DNA of 48,134 nucleotides from JAJVIP01 sp964405835 (lineage in GTDB: Bacteria > Elusimicrobiota > Elusimicrobia > F11): contig CAYOPN010000013.1 in NCBI GenBank assembly GCA_964405835.1, positions 1 through 48,134 on the forward strand. The letters are read 5' to 3'. The notes beneath the pieces were generated by a model. It saw nothing but the letters and a program-made list of their open reading frames with translations. It searched no databases and had not been told where the DNA came from. The position numbers were made by a program, and so were the translations under genes. Positions 1 through 8,510 of this stretch are shown here, in pieces (within the stretch, counting starts at the first letter, position 1; every line of letters starts with the position of its first letter).

Positions 1-293
1 TTTGGCGAGCTTGTGTTTTGTGGGCTTTTATCATTTTTCCGGTACATCAAAACCACAACCACGACCGCCGTGAAGAAAAGCGCGTTGCTAAACGAATACC
101 CGCGCAGTTGAAGATTGTCTGACAAGAGCGCTCCGGGCAGCATCAACAAGATGCAAATCCATACTCCAAAAAGCCACCCCAGGCTGATGTCGCTCGAAGT
201 CTTCCGTCGCACAATCCGCCAGATCAATGGAATGTTCCAGACCGGCATCAGAATGGCGGCCCAAAAACCAATGTGCTCCCAAACAATTTTCAT
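1..293 (-). CDS. PQ-loop (SemiSWEET-like) small membrane protein, 3' end outside window
   Basis: The reverse strand is open from the ATG at 293-291 to the window edge: 97 codons without a stop. Three hydrophobic segments are visible (about residues 8-25, 40-57 and 68-86). Between the first and second lies WNIPLIWRIVRRKTSSDIS, which fits the PQ-loop signature (Pro plus Leu/Gln, a basic stretch, then S-D-I-S). A length near 95 residues with three helices is that of SemiSWEET/PQ-loop transporters, so most of the protein is probably here. Family knowledge suggests small-solute (sugar-type) transport as an oligomer; the substrate cannot be inferred. It diverges from the sensor kinase at 445. No strong Shine-Dalgarno precedes the ATG, and there is no other in-frame start close by. 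Confidence 0.7.
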   Translation of the reverse strand, partial: MKIVWEHIGFWAAILMPVWNIPLIWRIVRRKTSSDISLGWLFGVWICILLMLPGALLSDNLQLRGYSFSNALFFTAVVVVVLMYRKNDKSPQNTSSP

Positions 294-444
294 AGCGAAA
301 AGTATGCCATTTTTTCGATTTGGCCGTTTTGATGCATATTCCATAGGTGAGTTCTCCGACGGAAAAACACCTTAATTGAATCTTAACCTCGTTTTAAGGC
401 CGTCTTAACCATACGGGGGGCATCGTTGGACGCAAGGAGCGACA
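294..444. other. Divergent intergenic region between PQ-loop gene and sensor kinase
   Basis: This 151-base AT-richer stretch separates two divergent genes. Its main content is the array of TTAA-core hexamers at 371-409, described separately. An AAGGAG at about 435-440 is the ribosome binding site for the kinase. I see no convincing sigma-70 -35/-10 pair for either gene, which would be compatible with activator-dependent transcription. Confidence 0.5.
371..409 (+). promoter_or_regulatory. Four direct hexamers at 11-bp spacing, probable response-regulator operator
   Basis: CTTAAT (371-376), CTTAAC (382-387), TTTAAG (393-398) and CTTAAC (404-409) start exactly 11 bp apart. Direct repeats spaced by one helical turn are the known target arrangement of OmpR/PhoB-family regulators; the Bacillus PhoP box (TTAACA-like units with 5-bp spacers) is the closest match I know. 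The array ends 35 bases before the ATG of the histidine kinase. The regulator is inferred; no OmpR-type gene lies in the window. Confidence 0.55.
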
Positions 445-1983
445 ATGAACTTACGCACGAAGTTTCACCTAGCCAGTTCATGCTTGATTCTCACCGTGGT
501 CATCGGAATGATGATCTCGCTTCTTGTTTTTGAGAAGAAACGCCTGCGCGCCGACATCGAGCGCCAGCAAGTCGAAGAGTTGGACAAGCTCGCCCGTGTT
601 TGCGAGGACACGATGATCCTTTTTGACGAACCCGCCTTGTTCAAATACGCCAAAAACCTCGTCGCGTTGGCTTCCCCGAAGATCATCTACGCCGGCCTGG
701 TTTATCCGAAAAGCGTTTCCGGGAGTTCCTGGGTTTGGGAGCAGGGGTCCGACCGGATTTCCTACGTGGATACCGACGACACCGATATTCTTGCGGTGCA
801 AGACTCCGGCAAAATGATGGTCCGCGAGACCCGTTTTAACGGAAAGAAAATAACCGAGCTTTCCAAGCCGGTAAGCCGCGTCGGCCATGTCCGGCTGGGC
901 TATTCGAACGACGCGGTGGCGGCGTTACTGAACGAAACCATTAAAAAGTCCGCGCATCGTTTTGTGGTGGTTGGTTTGATTGCGATTGTGTTCGGCCTGA
1001 TCCTGGCCCAATTGTTTAGCGCCGCGCTGTCGCGTCCGATCAAAGACCTGATGCGGGCGGCCGACGCGATCGCGGACGGCAACAAAGGCATCAAAATCCC
1101 CGAACGCAGCGACGATGAACTTGGCCAGCTGACGAAAACTTTCAATCACATGTCCGAAGAGCTGATCAAGCTCGACCACCTCAAGGACGATTTCATGTCG
1201 CACGTAAGTCACGAACTCCGCTCGCCGCTTACCAGCATCATCGCCACCGTCGAACTTTTGGCTGAAATGCCGATCGCGAACAAAGACCCGAAAGTGCGCC
1301 GTTCAATCGACCGGCTCGTGTTCGGGTCCGAACGTCTCAACCGTCTTGTGGACAACATTCTTGATTTGACGCGCATGGAAGCGGGCAAGATGCCGTTCGA
1401 TATACGGCCCGTGAACTTGGGCGCCCTCGTGTGCGAGATGGCGGATTTCTTTGAGCCGCGCGCAATGGAGAAAGGCCTGAAAATTTCTGCCATTGTTCCG
1501 CCCCAGTTTCCGCTGGTCATGGCGGATTCCGAGCGGACCCGGCAGGTCATTTCGAACCTCGTTCATAACGCCATTAAGTTCACCAACAAGGGCGGCATTG
1601 TCCTTTGGGTGAAAGAACAAGAAGGGATGGCCACGATCGGAGTGCAAGACACGGGCGTCGGCATCCCACAGGACAAACTCAACAATGTTTTCCAGAAATT
1701 TGAATGCCTGAAGGACACCCGCGACCGCGTCGATAAACCGGTGCCGGGTTCGGGCCTCGGTCTCAATATCGTGCAGAATTCCATCAAGGCGCAGGGCGGC
1801 CGCATTTGGGTCGAGAGTGAAATGAACAAAGGTTCAACGTTCATTTTCCAATTGCCGTTTGCGCCGGCCCAGGTCCAATCTGTTGCCATGTCGCTCCTGT
1901 CGCAATCCGCCACCGCGACATTGCCGCCGTTGCCGGCCACGCCGCGCACACCGGTCATGATCGCGCAAGCGAGGCCCCGGTGA
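445..1983 (+). CDS. Membrane sensor histidine kinase (HAMP-HisKA-HATPase)
   Basis: A 512-residue sensor kinase. It has a transmembrane segment at about 9-29, an extracytoplasmic sensor region at about 30-170 with no family I recognise, a second membrane helix at about 172-194, then HAMP (about 195-247). HisKA carries SHELRSP with phospho-acceptor His256. The ATPase has an N box around Asn375 (LVHNAIKF), a G1 box DTGVGIP (about 402-408) and a G2 box GSGLGL (about 435-440). All catalytic motifs look intact. A Pro/Ala-rich tail of about 30 residues follows the ATPase. The ATG at 445 is preceded by AAGGAG. No response regulator is adjacent, so it is an orphan here. The secreted protein at 1980 starts inside its last codons, so the two are translationally coupled and the kinase may govern that export locus. 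Confidence 0.93.
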   Translation: MNLRTKFHLASSCLILTVVIGMMISLLVFEKKRLRADIERQQVEELDKLARVCEDTMILFDEPALFKYAKNLVALASPKIIYAGLVYPKSVSGSSWVWEQGSDRISYVDTDDTDILAVQDSGKMMVRETRFNGKKITELSKPVSRVGHVRLGYSNDAVAALLNETIKKSAHRFVVVGLIAIVFGLILAQLFSAALSRPIKDLMRAADAIADGNKGIKIPERSDDELGQLTKTFNHMSEELIKLDHLKDDFMSHVSHELRSPLTSIIATVELLAEMPIANKDPKVRRSIDRLVFGSERLNRLVDNILDLTRMEAGKMPFDIRPVNLGALVCEMADFFEPRAMEKGLKISAIVPPQFPLVMADSERTRQVISNLVHNAIKFTNKGGIVLWVKEQEGMATIGVQDTGVGIPQDKLNNVFQKFECLKDTRDRVDKPVPGSGLGLNIVQNSIKAQGGRIWVESEMNKGSTFIFQLPFAPAQVQSVAMSLLSQSATATLPPLPATPRTPVMIAQARPR

Positions 1984-4900
1984 ACCGTTTCTCCCGCAAT
2001 AATATTTGGATGGTGTTGGGGACGCTGCTGATGTTGGCGTATTGGCCGCTTCACGCCGATGTGCAGATTGGAAATCCGGACCCGATGCCGACGCAAGCCC
2101 CCACTCCGATGCCTACCCCGAATCCCACTCCGTCGCCCACGCCGCCGCATTGGCAAAGTGCTCCTATTATTGAGGCACAAGAATGGATGTCATGGGTTGG
2201 CGGTCCCAACGCGGTTGCCGTCAACTACCAAGTGGGTCGCGTGGAGGTGAACCATCTGCCCGAGTTTGCGAACCAATCTCTTTCTACCGCAATTGATACG
2301 CCAGTTTCCTTTACCGCCAATGATTCAGATAGCGATGGCGATCCCTTGAGCGCGCGAAATTTCTTCATTCCTCCTCTGCATGGGACAGTGGTCTCGACGG
2401 GTCTCGATGATTACATCTACACGCCGAATGCTGGTTATCAAGGAACTGACACCTTTGCATACACCGGAAACGACGGTCTCGAAGGTATTGGCGTTGCTGT
2501 CATCACAGTGCGGGTGGGAAACCCGACCGAAGAACTGCCATTTAGCGTTTTGCCGAATGTCGCGGAAATGCCGTTCGGGTCCCCGACAGCACTATCACTT
2601 TCCATTTCCAACGGATCCACTCCCTCCATCATGCCTGTGCCCGGCGCCCATGGAACCGTCACGCAAGTCGGAGCAGGCCAGTTTGAGTACCGACCGCAAG
2701 CGGACTTCTTTGGTAAAGACTTTACTGCATTCCGCGATACCACCACCGGTAAAATTGTTGTTAAAGAAGTAACAGTCACACCACCCACGCCGGTAATTAG
2801 TGTTTGGGCGGGCGGCATATACCAAGGCAGTGTGTCCGGATACGGCAGTCATTCGGGCGTTTTTGATTCGACGAAATTCCAGGATGGTCCGCTTGAGATC
2901 ATTTTCAGCGTCCAAGACAGCGCCGGCGGTTCATCCACCGGCCGCGGCACAATCACCATTGATAACACGCCGCCCGAAACCTGCGATTATGTCGTGCCGC
3001 TTACGCCGCCGGCCAATAGCTTTCAAAAAGGAAATATTGGTCTCCAGGTCGTAGCCACCGATTCCGGTTCCGGAATCCGGCTGGTCCGCCTCGTGAATCC
3101 TTCTGTGCGCGATTATTCCGCCCACCCGCAACCGGATAATTACGCGGTCCTGAATTACAACACGCTCGTGCACAGCGATGCTCCGACCGATTTCATCACC
3201 CGCTGCACCGACGTGGTCGGCAATGCCCGCGATGTCACGCAGCCGATCAAAATCGACAACACGGCCCCGAACGGGGCTGTCGCAATTACTCCTGCTCCGA
3301 CGGGCGCGTCGGGCTTGGTCCGCGGCATGCGTTCCATAAGCGCGACGGGCGACGACGGTATTGGCAGCGGAATGAAATCCGTTCGGTTGTATTTGCACGG
3401 AGCGGGCTCGCCCGTTTTGCTCGGATCAAGCAACGGCGCATCAACCGTTTTTAATTTGAACACGGCCGCTTATTCCGACGGTAGTTGGGAAATCCAGGCT
3501 GAAGTGGAAGACAATTTAAGCCAAAAGCGAACCGTTACTTCCGATATCACCATCGACAACACGCCGCCCACGGTCACGATCCAAGCGCCGGCCGATGGCG
3601 AAGTCGTCACAACCGCGCTGACGACCATTAACGCTTTGATTGATGATGCGAACGGTATCACCGCCCGCACCATCCTGATCGACGGGACTCCTGTAAACGT
3701 TGCCCGTTCGGGCAATGTCTATACGATTTCGCCCTACACCACGAACGGCATCCACACGCTGACCGTGCGGGGAACGGACGCTGCCGGCAACGAGGGCGAA
3801 GCATCTCGCACATTCGTCGTGAACAGCGGCGCGGGCGGGAACAACACGCTTTCCGTTGACTTCATTACGCTCACGGACGGCGCGATCATGAACAGCGCTT
3901 CCGTGGTCCGCGTGCTCGCCAGCCAAGGGAACGATTCGATTGAGCGTGTGACCTTAAAGGTCAATGGCGGCGCCTCAATAGCAATGAATGACACTGGAAA
4001 TGGTGTTTACGAATTGGACATGAGCGCGTTGTTCGTATCGGAAGGTTCAGTGTCATTGGAAGCGACGGTGGAAGACGCGGCGCAACTTACTGTTTCCAAA
4101 GCTGTCACAATCACCGTTGATAATGTGTTGCCCGGGATCATCGGTTTCTCGCCGGACGGCACGGTCCCCTTGAGCGGCACACAGAACATTTACTTGACCG
4201 CAAGCGACAATTTGGGACTGAGCAGCTTAGAGATCTTCATCTCGCACCAATCGCAAGCTTTAGCGTCACGGTCGTTCAGCACATTGTCTCCGAACGGCGA
4301 TCTGGGCTACACGCTTGATACCACGCTCCTCGCAAACGGTCCCGCCACGCTGCTCGGCGTGGCGGTGGACCGCGCGGGCAACACGAGAAATTTCACGCGC
4401 CAAATCGTCGTGATGAACAACGGCGGCAACCCGGACCCGGCGCCGACGATCCAAGTCCTTTCTCCGTCGAACAACCAGGTGGTCGGCGGAATCACGAACA
4501 TCAAGATGCGTGTCACGGGCGCCAATATCCTCAGCGCCGGTTTTACGATTGACGGCGGTGCGTTGATGGCGGCGACCGAAACGGCGCCCGGCATCTATGA
4601 AATGCTGTGGGACACCGGTGGAATCGATGTGGTTAGCAACCGCATTTATCCGGACGGTTTCCACACCATCGGCTATTTCGCGGCGAACAGCGGCGGAAAC
4701 GCTCCTTCCACTTCGATCCTTGCTCGCGTCGATAACACGCCGCCCTCCATCACGGCGGTAAACCCGACAACGAACCAAGTATTGTTCCTTGCCCAAAACT
4801 TGATTGCAAACGCCAATGACGGCGCGTTTCCGTTGCAATCGGTGACCATGAAAATTAACGGGGAGGACAAGGCGTTCTTCCCGGGCAACTCTCCGGTAAG

Positions 4901-6107
4901 CAACACGCTGTACACCTATTTGTTCGACACCGAAGAGACGACTCTTTCGGGGGACCGCCGTTATCCGGACGGAAGCGGGTATACGGTCACCATGATTGCC
5001 GAAGACTTGGCCGGCAACAGATCGCAGACTGCCGTTCCTTTTATTATCGATCATTCCAATATTCCATTGTCCAACGCCACCGTCGCCTGGACGCCCGCAC
5101 CGATGCAGCCCGTCACCTTTGCTGTGGGTCCGGAAAATACGTTTGTGTCGGCAACCGTGGCCGGCGCGACGGTCGACGCTGCGCTCCTTAACGGCGGTTC
5201 TTTGAGGGTCTTCGCGACAAAAGACGGCCTCCGCCAACAACTTTCCGGTGTTGTTCAGTTGAACGGAAACACGGTGGAATTCCGCGGCACCATTCCTTAC
5301 AACGCCCGCATTTCTTGCGTGCTAAGCGCGATCGATACGGCCGGAAACCTGGTCCGCAGCACCCACGAGTTTATTAGCGGAATGGACAAGGATTTGGGCG
5401 GCACCATCACGCTGCTTCCGGAAAACCTTTTTGCCATTACCATCTTACCCGACGGACTCACCGAAGACGCGTTGGTTGAAATTGTGCCCCTGGACCTGGG
5501 GCAAGCGCCCGCTCCGGACTTGGGTGCCAACGAGGAAACGGTTTATGGCCCGGTGCAAGTGATGGCGACCAACAGCCAAGGCGTTGAAATGACAGCGGCA
5601 TCGGCGGCCGGCCGGCTCTTGTTCGCCCGTCCGGTCAACCAGATCCCGGCGCCCCAACTTAGCGGATATTTTGACACGGCCTGGAAGTTTGACGGGACAT
5701 GGCAACAGTTGGGCAACAACGGCAACGCCGGCGGTTCTTCTGCCGACGCGGCCCGCACGGTGCGCGCGCCATTCACGGAGTTCGGTATATACCGCATCAC
5801 CACGGCCCCGCTTCCGGGTTCGGGCATTACCGAGCTCTTTAACTATCCGAACCCGTTCTCTCCGTCCGAAGGCGGCACAAAGTTCAGTTTCTTGCTCGGG
5901 GACCCGACGGGCATTGAGCTCACAATTTACGATTTAGTGGGAAATCTTGTGCTGCGCCGCAGTTTCTCCGGTAGCGCCGGACCGAACACGTTGCCATGGG
6001 ATGGTCGCAATGGTTCCGGGGACGAAGTCGGCAACGGCGGTTATATCGCGGTATTGACCACGAGCGAAGGCTCGCGCGCGCGCCGCAAGTTGGGGGTGGC
6101 CAAGTGA
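1980..6107 (+). CDS. Large secreted multi-Ig-domain protein with FlgD/T9SS-type C-terminal domain
   Basis: A 1375-residue exported protein starting at GTG 1980, overlapping the kinase stop. A signal peptide (about 1-27) is followed by a Pro/Thr tandem linker (about 33-58; MPTP, NPTPSPTP). Two cadherin/VCBS-like modules follow (about 90-265, with the pattern HGTV...Y.YTPN..Y.G.D.F.Y). Then a series of Ig-like repeats is marked by strands ending in DNTPP or close variants near residues 327, 426, 525, 715 and 917. The last 90 residues contain NYPNPFSP, LTIYDLVGNLV, WDGRNGSGDEVGNGGY and a basic end. This is the FlgD-Ig/type-A T9SS sorting-domain pattern. Such proteins are surface-attached or released adhesin-like molecules; ligand unknown. 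The PorV-like gene follows with overlap. Confidence 0.8.
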   Translation: MNRFSRNNIWMVLGTLLMLAYWPLHADVQIGNPDPMPTQAPTPMPTPNPTPSPTPPHWQSAPIIEAQEWMSWVGGPNAVAVNYQVGRVEVNHLPEFANQSLSTAIDTPVSFTANDSDSDGDPLSARNFFIPPLHGTVVSTGLDDYIYTPNAGYQGTDTFAYTGNDGLEGIGVAVITVRVGNPTEELPFSVLPNVAEMPFGSPTALSLSISNGSTPSIMPVPGAHGTVTQVGAGQFEYRPQADFFGKDFTAFRDTTTGKIVVKEVTVTPPTPVISVWAGGIYQGSVSGYGSHSGVFDSTKFQDGPLEIIFSVQDSAGGSSTGRGTITIDNTPPETCDYVVPLTPPANSFQKGNIGLQVVATDSGSGIRLVRLVNPSVRDYSAHPQPDNYAVLNYNTLVHSDAPTDFITRCTDVVGNARDVTQPIKIDNTAPNGAVAITPAPTGASGLVRGMRSISATGDDGIGSGMKSVRLYLHGAGSPVLLGSSNGASTVFNLNTAAYSDGSWEIQAEVEDNLSQKRTVTSDITIDNTPPTVTIQAPADGEVVTTALTTINALIDDANGITARTILIDGTPVNVARSGNVYTISPYTTNGIHTLTVRGTDAAGNEGEASRTFVVNSGAGGNNTLSVDFITLTDGAIMNSASVVRVLASQGNDSIERVTLKVNGGASIAMNDTGNGVYELDMSALFVSEGSVSLEATVEDAAQLTVSKAVTITVDNVLPGIIGFSPDGTVPLSGTQNIYLTASDNLGLSSLEIFISHQSQALASRSFSTLSPNGDLGYTLDTTLLANGPATLLGVAVDRAGNTRNFTRQIVVMNNGGNPDPAPTIQVLSPSNNQVVGGITNIKMRVTGANILSAGFTIDGGALMAATETAPGIYEMLWDTGGIDVVSNRIYPDGFHTIGYFAANSGGNAPSTSILARVDNTPPSITAVNPTTNQVLFLAQNLIANANDGAFPLQSVTMKINGEDKAFFPGNSPVSNTLYTYLFDTEETTLSGDRRYPDGSGYTVTMIAEDLAGNRSQTAVPFIIDHSNIPLSNATVAWTPAPMQPVTFAVGPENTFVSATVAGATVDAALLNGGSLRVFATKDGLRQQLSGVVQLNGNTVEFRGTIPYNARISCVLSAIDTAGNLVRSTHEFISGMDKDLGGTITLLPENLFAITILPDGLTEDALVEIVPLDLGQAPAPDLGANEETVYGPVQVMATNSQGVEMTAASAAGRLLFARPVNQIPAPQLSGYFDTAWKFDGTWQQLGNNGNAGGSSADAARTVRAPFTEFGIYRITTAPLPGSGITELFNYPNPFSPSEGGTKFSFLLGDPTGIELTIYDLVGNLVLRRSFSGSAGPNTLPWDGRNGSGDEVGNGGYIAVLTTSEGSRARRKLGVAK

Positions 6108-7945
6108 CCCTCTTTAACCGCGCAATCATCAAGCTTCAAATTCCAATACATTCATTGGTATTTGGCATTTGGTCCTTGAGCCTTGGTACTTCACCTGTTA
6201 ACGCGGGTGTCGACTTGGGTTTTGCCCAGGACGATGGGGGGTTGGCCGGCAGTTTCCTCGAATACGCTGGCAGCGCGCGCACCATGGCCATGGCCGGCGC
6301 CACCACCGGCGTGTCCGATGACGCGAACGCCGCGCTCACCAACCCGGCGGGTTTGGCTACGCTTGAACGCGGCGACGTGGTTTCGAGCTATTCCACTTTG
6401 TTTGAAAACACCAATTTCGGCGTTTTGAATGTCGCCCAGCCGACGTCCGACATGGGTACATTCGGACTCGGATTGGTGAGCCTGCAATCGAAAAAATTCG
6501 AGCGCCGCGACATGAGCGGTCGTCCGGGCGGTAGTTTTACAACGTCGGAGTTGGCCATGTTGATCTCGCATGGGATTAAATTGAGAAATGGCCGTTATTC
6601 TTTGGGCTCCACGTTTAAAATCATCCGTGAAGAAGTCGCCTCCTTTGCCGGCACCGGTTATGGTTTGGACGGCGGCGCGCAGATGCGCGTTAACCGGGTA
6701 CTGAATTTGGGCGCGACGTTGCGCAACGTGTTGGCGCCGGCCATCAAGCTCCGGAACGAAAAAGACGCTTATCCTCTCGACTTGCGCGTGGGCGCCCGCT
6801 GGCAGGCCCACAAGAAACTCATGGTGGCTTTCGATTTGGACCAGACCGTTGGCCGCTCTCCGAAACCGTATTTGGGCGGCGAGTGGTTAACGAACGAATT
6901 ATTGGTGCTGCGCGCCGGTCTCAATGAAAAAGAAATCACGACCGGCATTGGATTAAAATTTAAAGATTGGAGCCTTGATTATGCGTTCGGTTACCACGAT
7001 GCGGCCGCCGGGATCAGCGACCTTGGCTCATCCCATCGTTTCGGCTTCCGGTTTAGCTTTGGGAAAAACGTTGTGGAACAGGTTGCTAGCAATCGTTGGT
7101 TGAAAAAAGGACAGGCGGTATTGGCGAAATTGCGTTTGAAGATGGGGGAGACGGGCCCAAACCGTGTTGAGCTTGATGCCTTGATTGCCGATGCGCGTGA
7201 AGTGATCCATCGCCAAGGGTTGCCGCGCGCCCAAGACCTTTATGCCGCGCAGGGATATGTTTCTTACTTCACCGGTGAATACGAGCGCGCCATTCAATCA
7301 CTCTCGGAGTCGCTGGCATTGGACCCTGAGAACATCGATCTTGCCCAGCATCTTGAGACCGCGCGCGCGCAATTGACCGAAGAACGCACAACGGAAATTC
7401 TTCTGACCGAGCACAAAATCATGAAAGACCTTTATGAAAAGGCCGACTGGCAGGGCACGCTTGCCTCTTGTGAAAAAGTGCTCGCGTTCCGCCCCGACGA
7501 CGCCGAAGCGCTCACCTACCAGGAGGAAGCGCGCAAACGTTTGATGGAGCCGATTGAACGGGAAATGAAGATTGCCAAACTCAAATTCGAGCGCGGCGAA
7601 TATCTGGATTCCATTAAAGGTTTCCAGCGTGTCAAAGAACTCGATCCGTCGAACCAGGAAGCGACCGATTTGATCGCTTCCGCGATTGCCGCGCTCGAAC
7701 GGCAGGCCAATGCGGACCAAGCGGCCGCCAAACAAACCGGCGATCCGTCCGTCTCGGTGTATGAAATTCCGCGTAATGTCGAGCAGAGTCGCGCTCTTTA
7801 CAGCAAAGGCCTCGTGTTCTATTCGGAAGGAAATCTGAAAGAAGCGGCGTTCATGTGGGAACGCGCCATGCAGCACGATTCCAAAAACGTGCTTGCGCGC
7901 AACGCCTACAACCGCGCTCAAATCGAGATGCGGGAAAGTCGCTAA
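6104..7945 (+). CDS. PorV/PorQ-like outer-membrane beta-barrel protein with C-terminal TPR repeats
   Basis: I start this at GTG 6104, which overlaps the preceding stop (GTGA). An in-frame ATG at 5996 exists but would read the FlgD-domain coding sequence out of frame. The 613-residue product has a signal peptide (hydrophobic stretch ending at about residue 32, cleavage near VNA). A PorV/PorQ (UPF0164, FadL-like) barrel follows, with the typical opening SARTMAMAGATTGVSDDANA and ALTNPAGLA, to about residue 330. From about 340 to the end there are TPR-type helical pairs (YVSYFTGEYERAIQSLSESL and others). In Bacteroidetes PorV shuttles T9SS cargo at the outer membrane. Lying behind a protein with a T9SS-type tail, it probably handles that cargo. 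The barrel-TPR fusion is less usual. Confidence 0.75.
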   Translation: MTLFNRAIIKLQIPIHSLVFGIWSLSLGTSPVNAGVDLGFAQDDGGLAGSFLEYAGSARTMAMAGATTGVSDDANAALTNPAGLATLERGDVVSSYSTLFENTNFGVLNVAQPTSDMGTFGLGLVSLQSKKFERRDMSGRPGGSFTTSELAMLISHGIKLRNGRYSLGSTFKIIREEVASFAGTGYGLDGGAQMRVNRVLNLGATLRNVLAPAIKLRNEKDAYPLDLRVGARWQAHKKLMVAFDLDQTVGRSPKPYLGGEWLTNELLVLRAGLNEKEITTGIGLKFKDWSLDYAFGYHDAAAGISDLGSSHRFGFRFSFGKNVVEQVASNRWLKKGQAVLAKLRLKMGETGPNRVELDALIADAREVIHRQGLPRAQDLYAAQGYVSYFTGEYERAIQSLSESLALDPENIDLAQHLETARAQLTEERTTEILLTEHKIMKDLYEKADWQGTLASCEKVLAFRPDDAEALTYQEEARKRLMEPIEREMKIAKLKFERGEYLDSIKGFQRVKELDPSNQEATDLIASAIAALERQANADQAAAKQTGDPSVSVYEIPRNVEQSRALYSKGLVFYSEGNLKEAAFMWERAMQHDSKNVLARNAYNRAQIEMRESR

Positions 7946-7976
7946 AGACATATACTCCGGGTCCCTTGACCCACCA

Positions 7977-8510
7977 ATGACGACAACTCCCCAGGCCTTC
8001 ACATTATGGTTCACCGGTTTGTCCGGTTCCGGTAAGTCGACGCTTTCCGAGCGCGTGGCGGCTGAATTGCGCCGCCGCGGTCAAAGAGTGGAAGTTTTGG
8101 ACGGTGATGAAGTCCGCACCCACCTCAGCAAGGGTCTCAGTTTCAGCAAAGAAGACCGCGACATTAATGTGAAGCGCATCGGTTATGTCTGCCACCTGCT
8201 CACCCGCAACGGCATCTGGGCCATATCCGCCGCTATTTCTCCTTACCGTGATGTCCGCCAATTCAACCGCGACATGATCGGTAATTTCATTGAGATCTAC
8301 GTTGAATGCTCCATTGAAAAATTGACCGAACGGGACGTAAAAGGTCTCTACAAGAAAGCATTGGCTGGCGAAGTAAAAAATTTTACCGGCGTGTCCGACC
8401 CCTACGAACCTCCCACCAACCCCGAAGTGAAAGTAAATTCCGAGAAGGAAACCGTTGAGCAGAGTGCGGCCAAAATTCTGGGCTATCTGGAATCCAAGAA
8501 GTACCTATGA
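7977..8510 (+). CDS. cysC: Adenylylsulfate (APS) kinase
   Basis: A 177-residue cytoplasmic kinase that phosphorylates APS with ATP to give PAPS. The P-loop GLSGSGKST occupies residues 14-22. The APS-kinase signatures LDGDEVRTHLSKGL, FSKEDRD and ISPYRDVR follow, and the C-terminal part has KNFTGVSDPYEPP. The length is normal for the family. The frame is open further upstream (ATG 7893), but that would add 28 residues overlapping the previous gene; the ATG at 7977 matches the usual N-terminus. Its stop overlaps the start of the PHP phosphoesterase (ATGA), and a reductase of the same pathway follows. No ATP sulfurylase gene is in the window. Confidence 0.95.
   Translation: MTTTPQAFTLWFTGLSGSGKSTLSERVAAELRRRGQRVEVLDGDEVRTHLSKGLSFSKEDRDINVKRIGYVCHLLTRNGIWAISAAISPYRDVRQFNRDMIGNFIEIYVECSIEKLTERDVKGLYKKALAGEVKNFTGVSDPYEPPTNPEVKVNSEKETVEQSAAKILGYLESKKYL

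Noticed and set aside
2059..2250. Tandem repeat array at the Pro/Thr region considered as a CRISPR or satellite
   Set aside because: The units are short, irregular and in frame; they encode a Pro/Thr linker in the secreted protein.
4266..5240. 324-codon minus-strand frame within the Ig-repeat gene
   Set aside because: Composition (very high Arg/Val/His) and lack of motifs mark it as antisense of a real repeat protein.
5996..6103. Upstream extension of the PorV-like gene to ATG 5996
   Set aside because: It would recode the FlgD-domain region in another frame; the signal peptide begins after GTG 6104.
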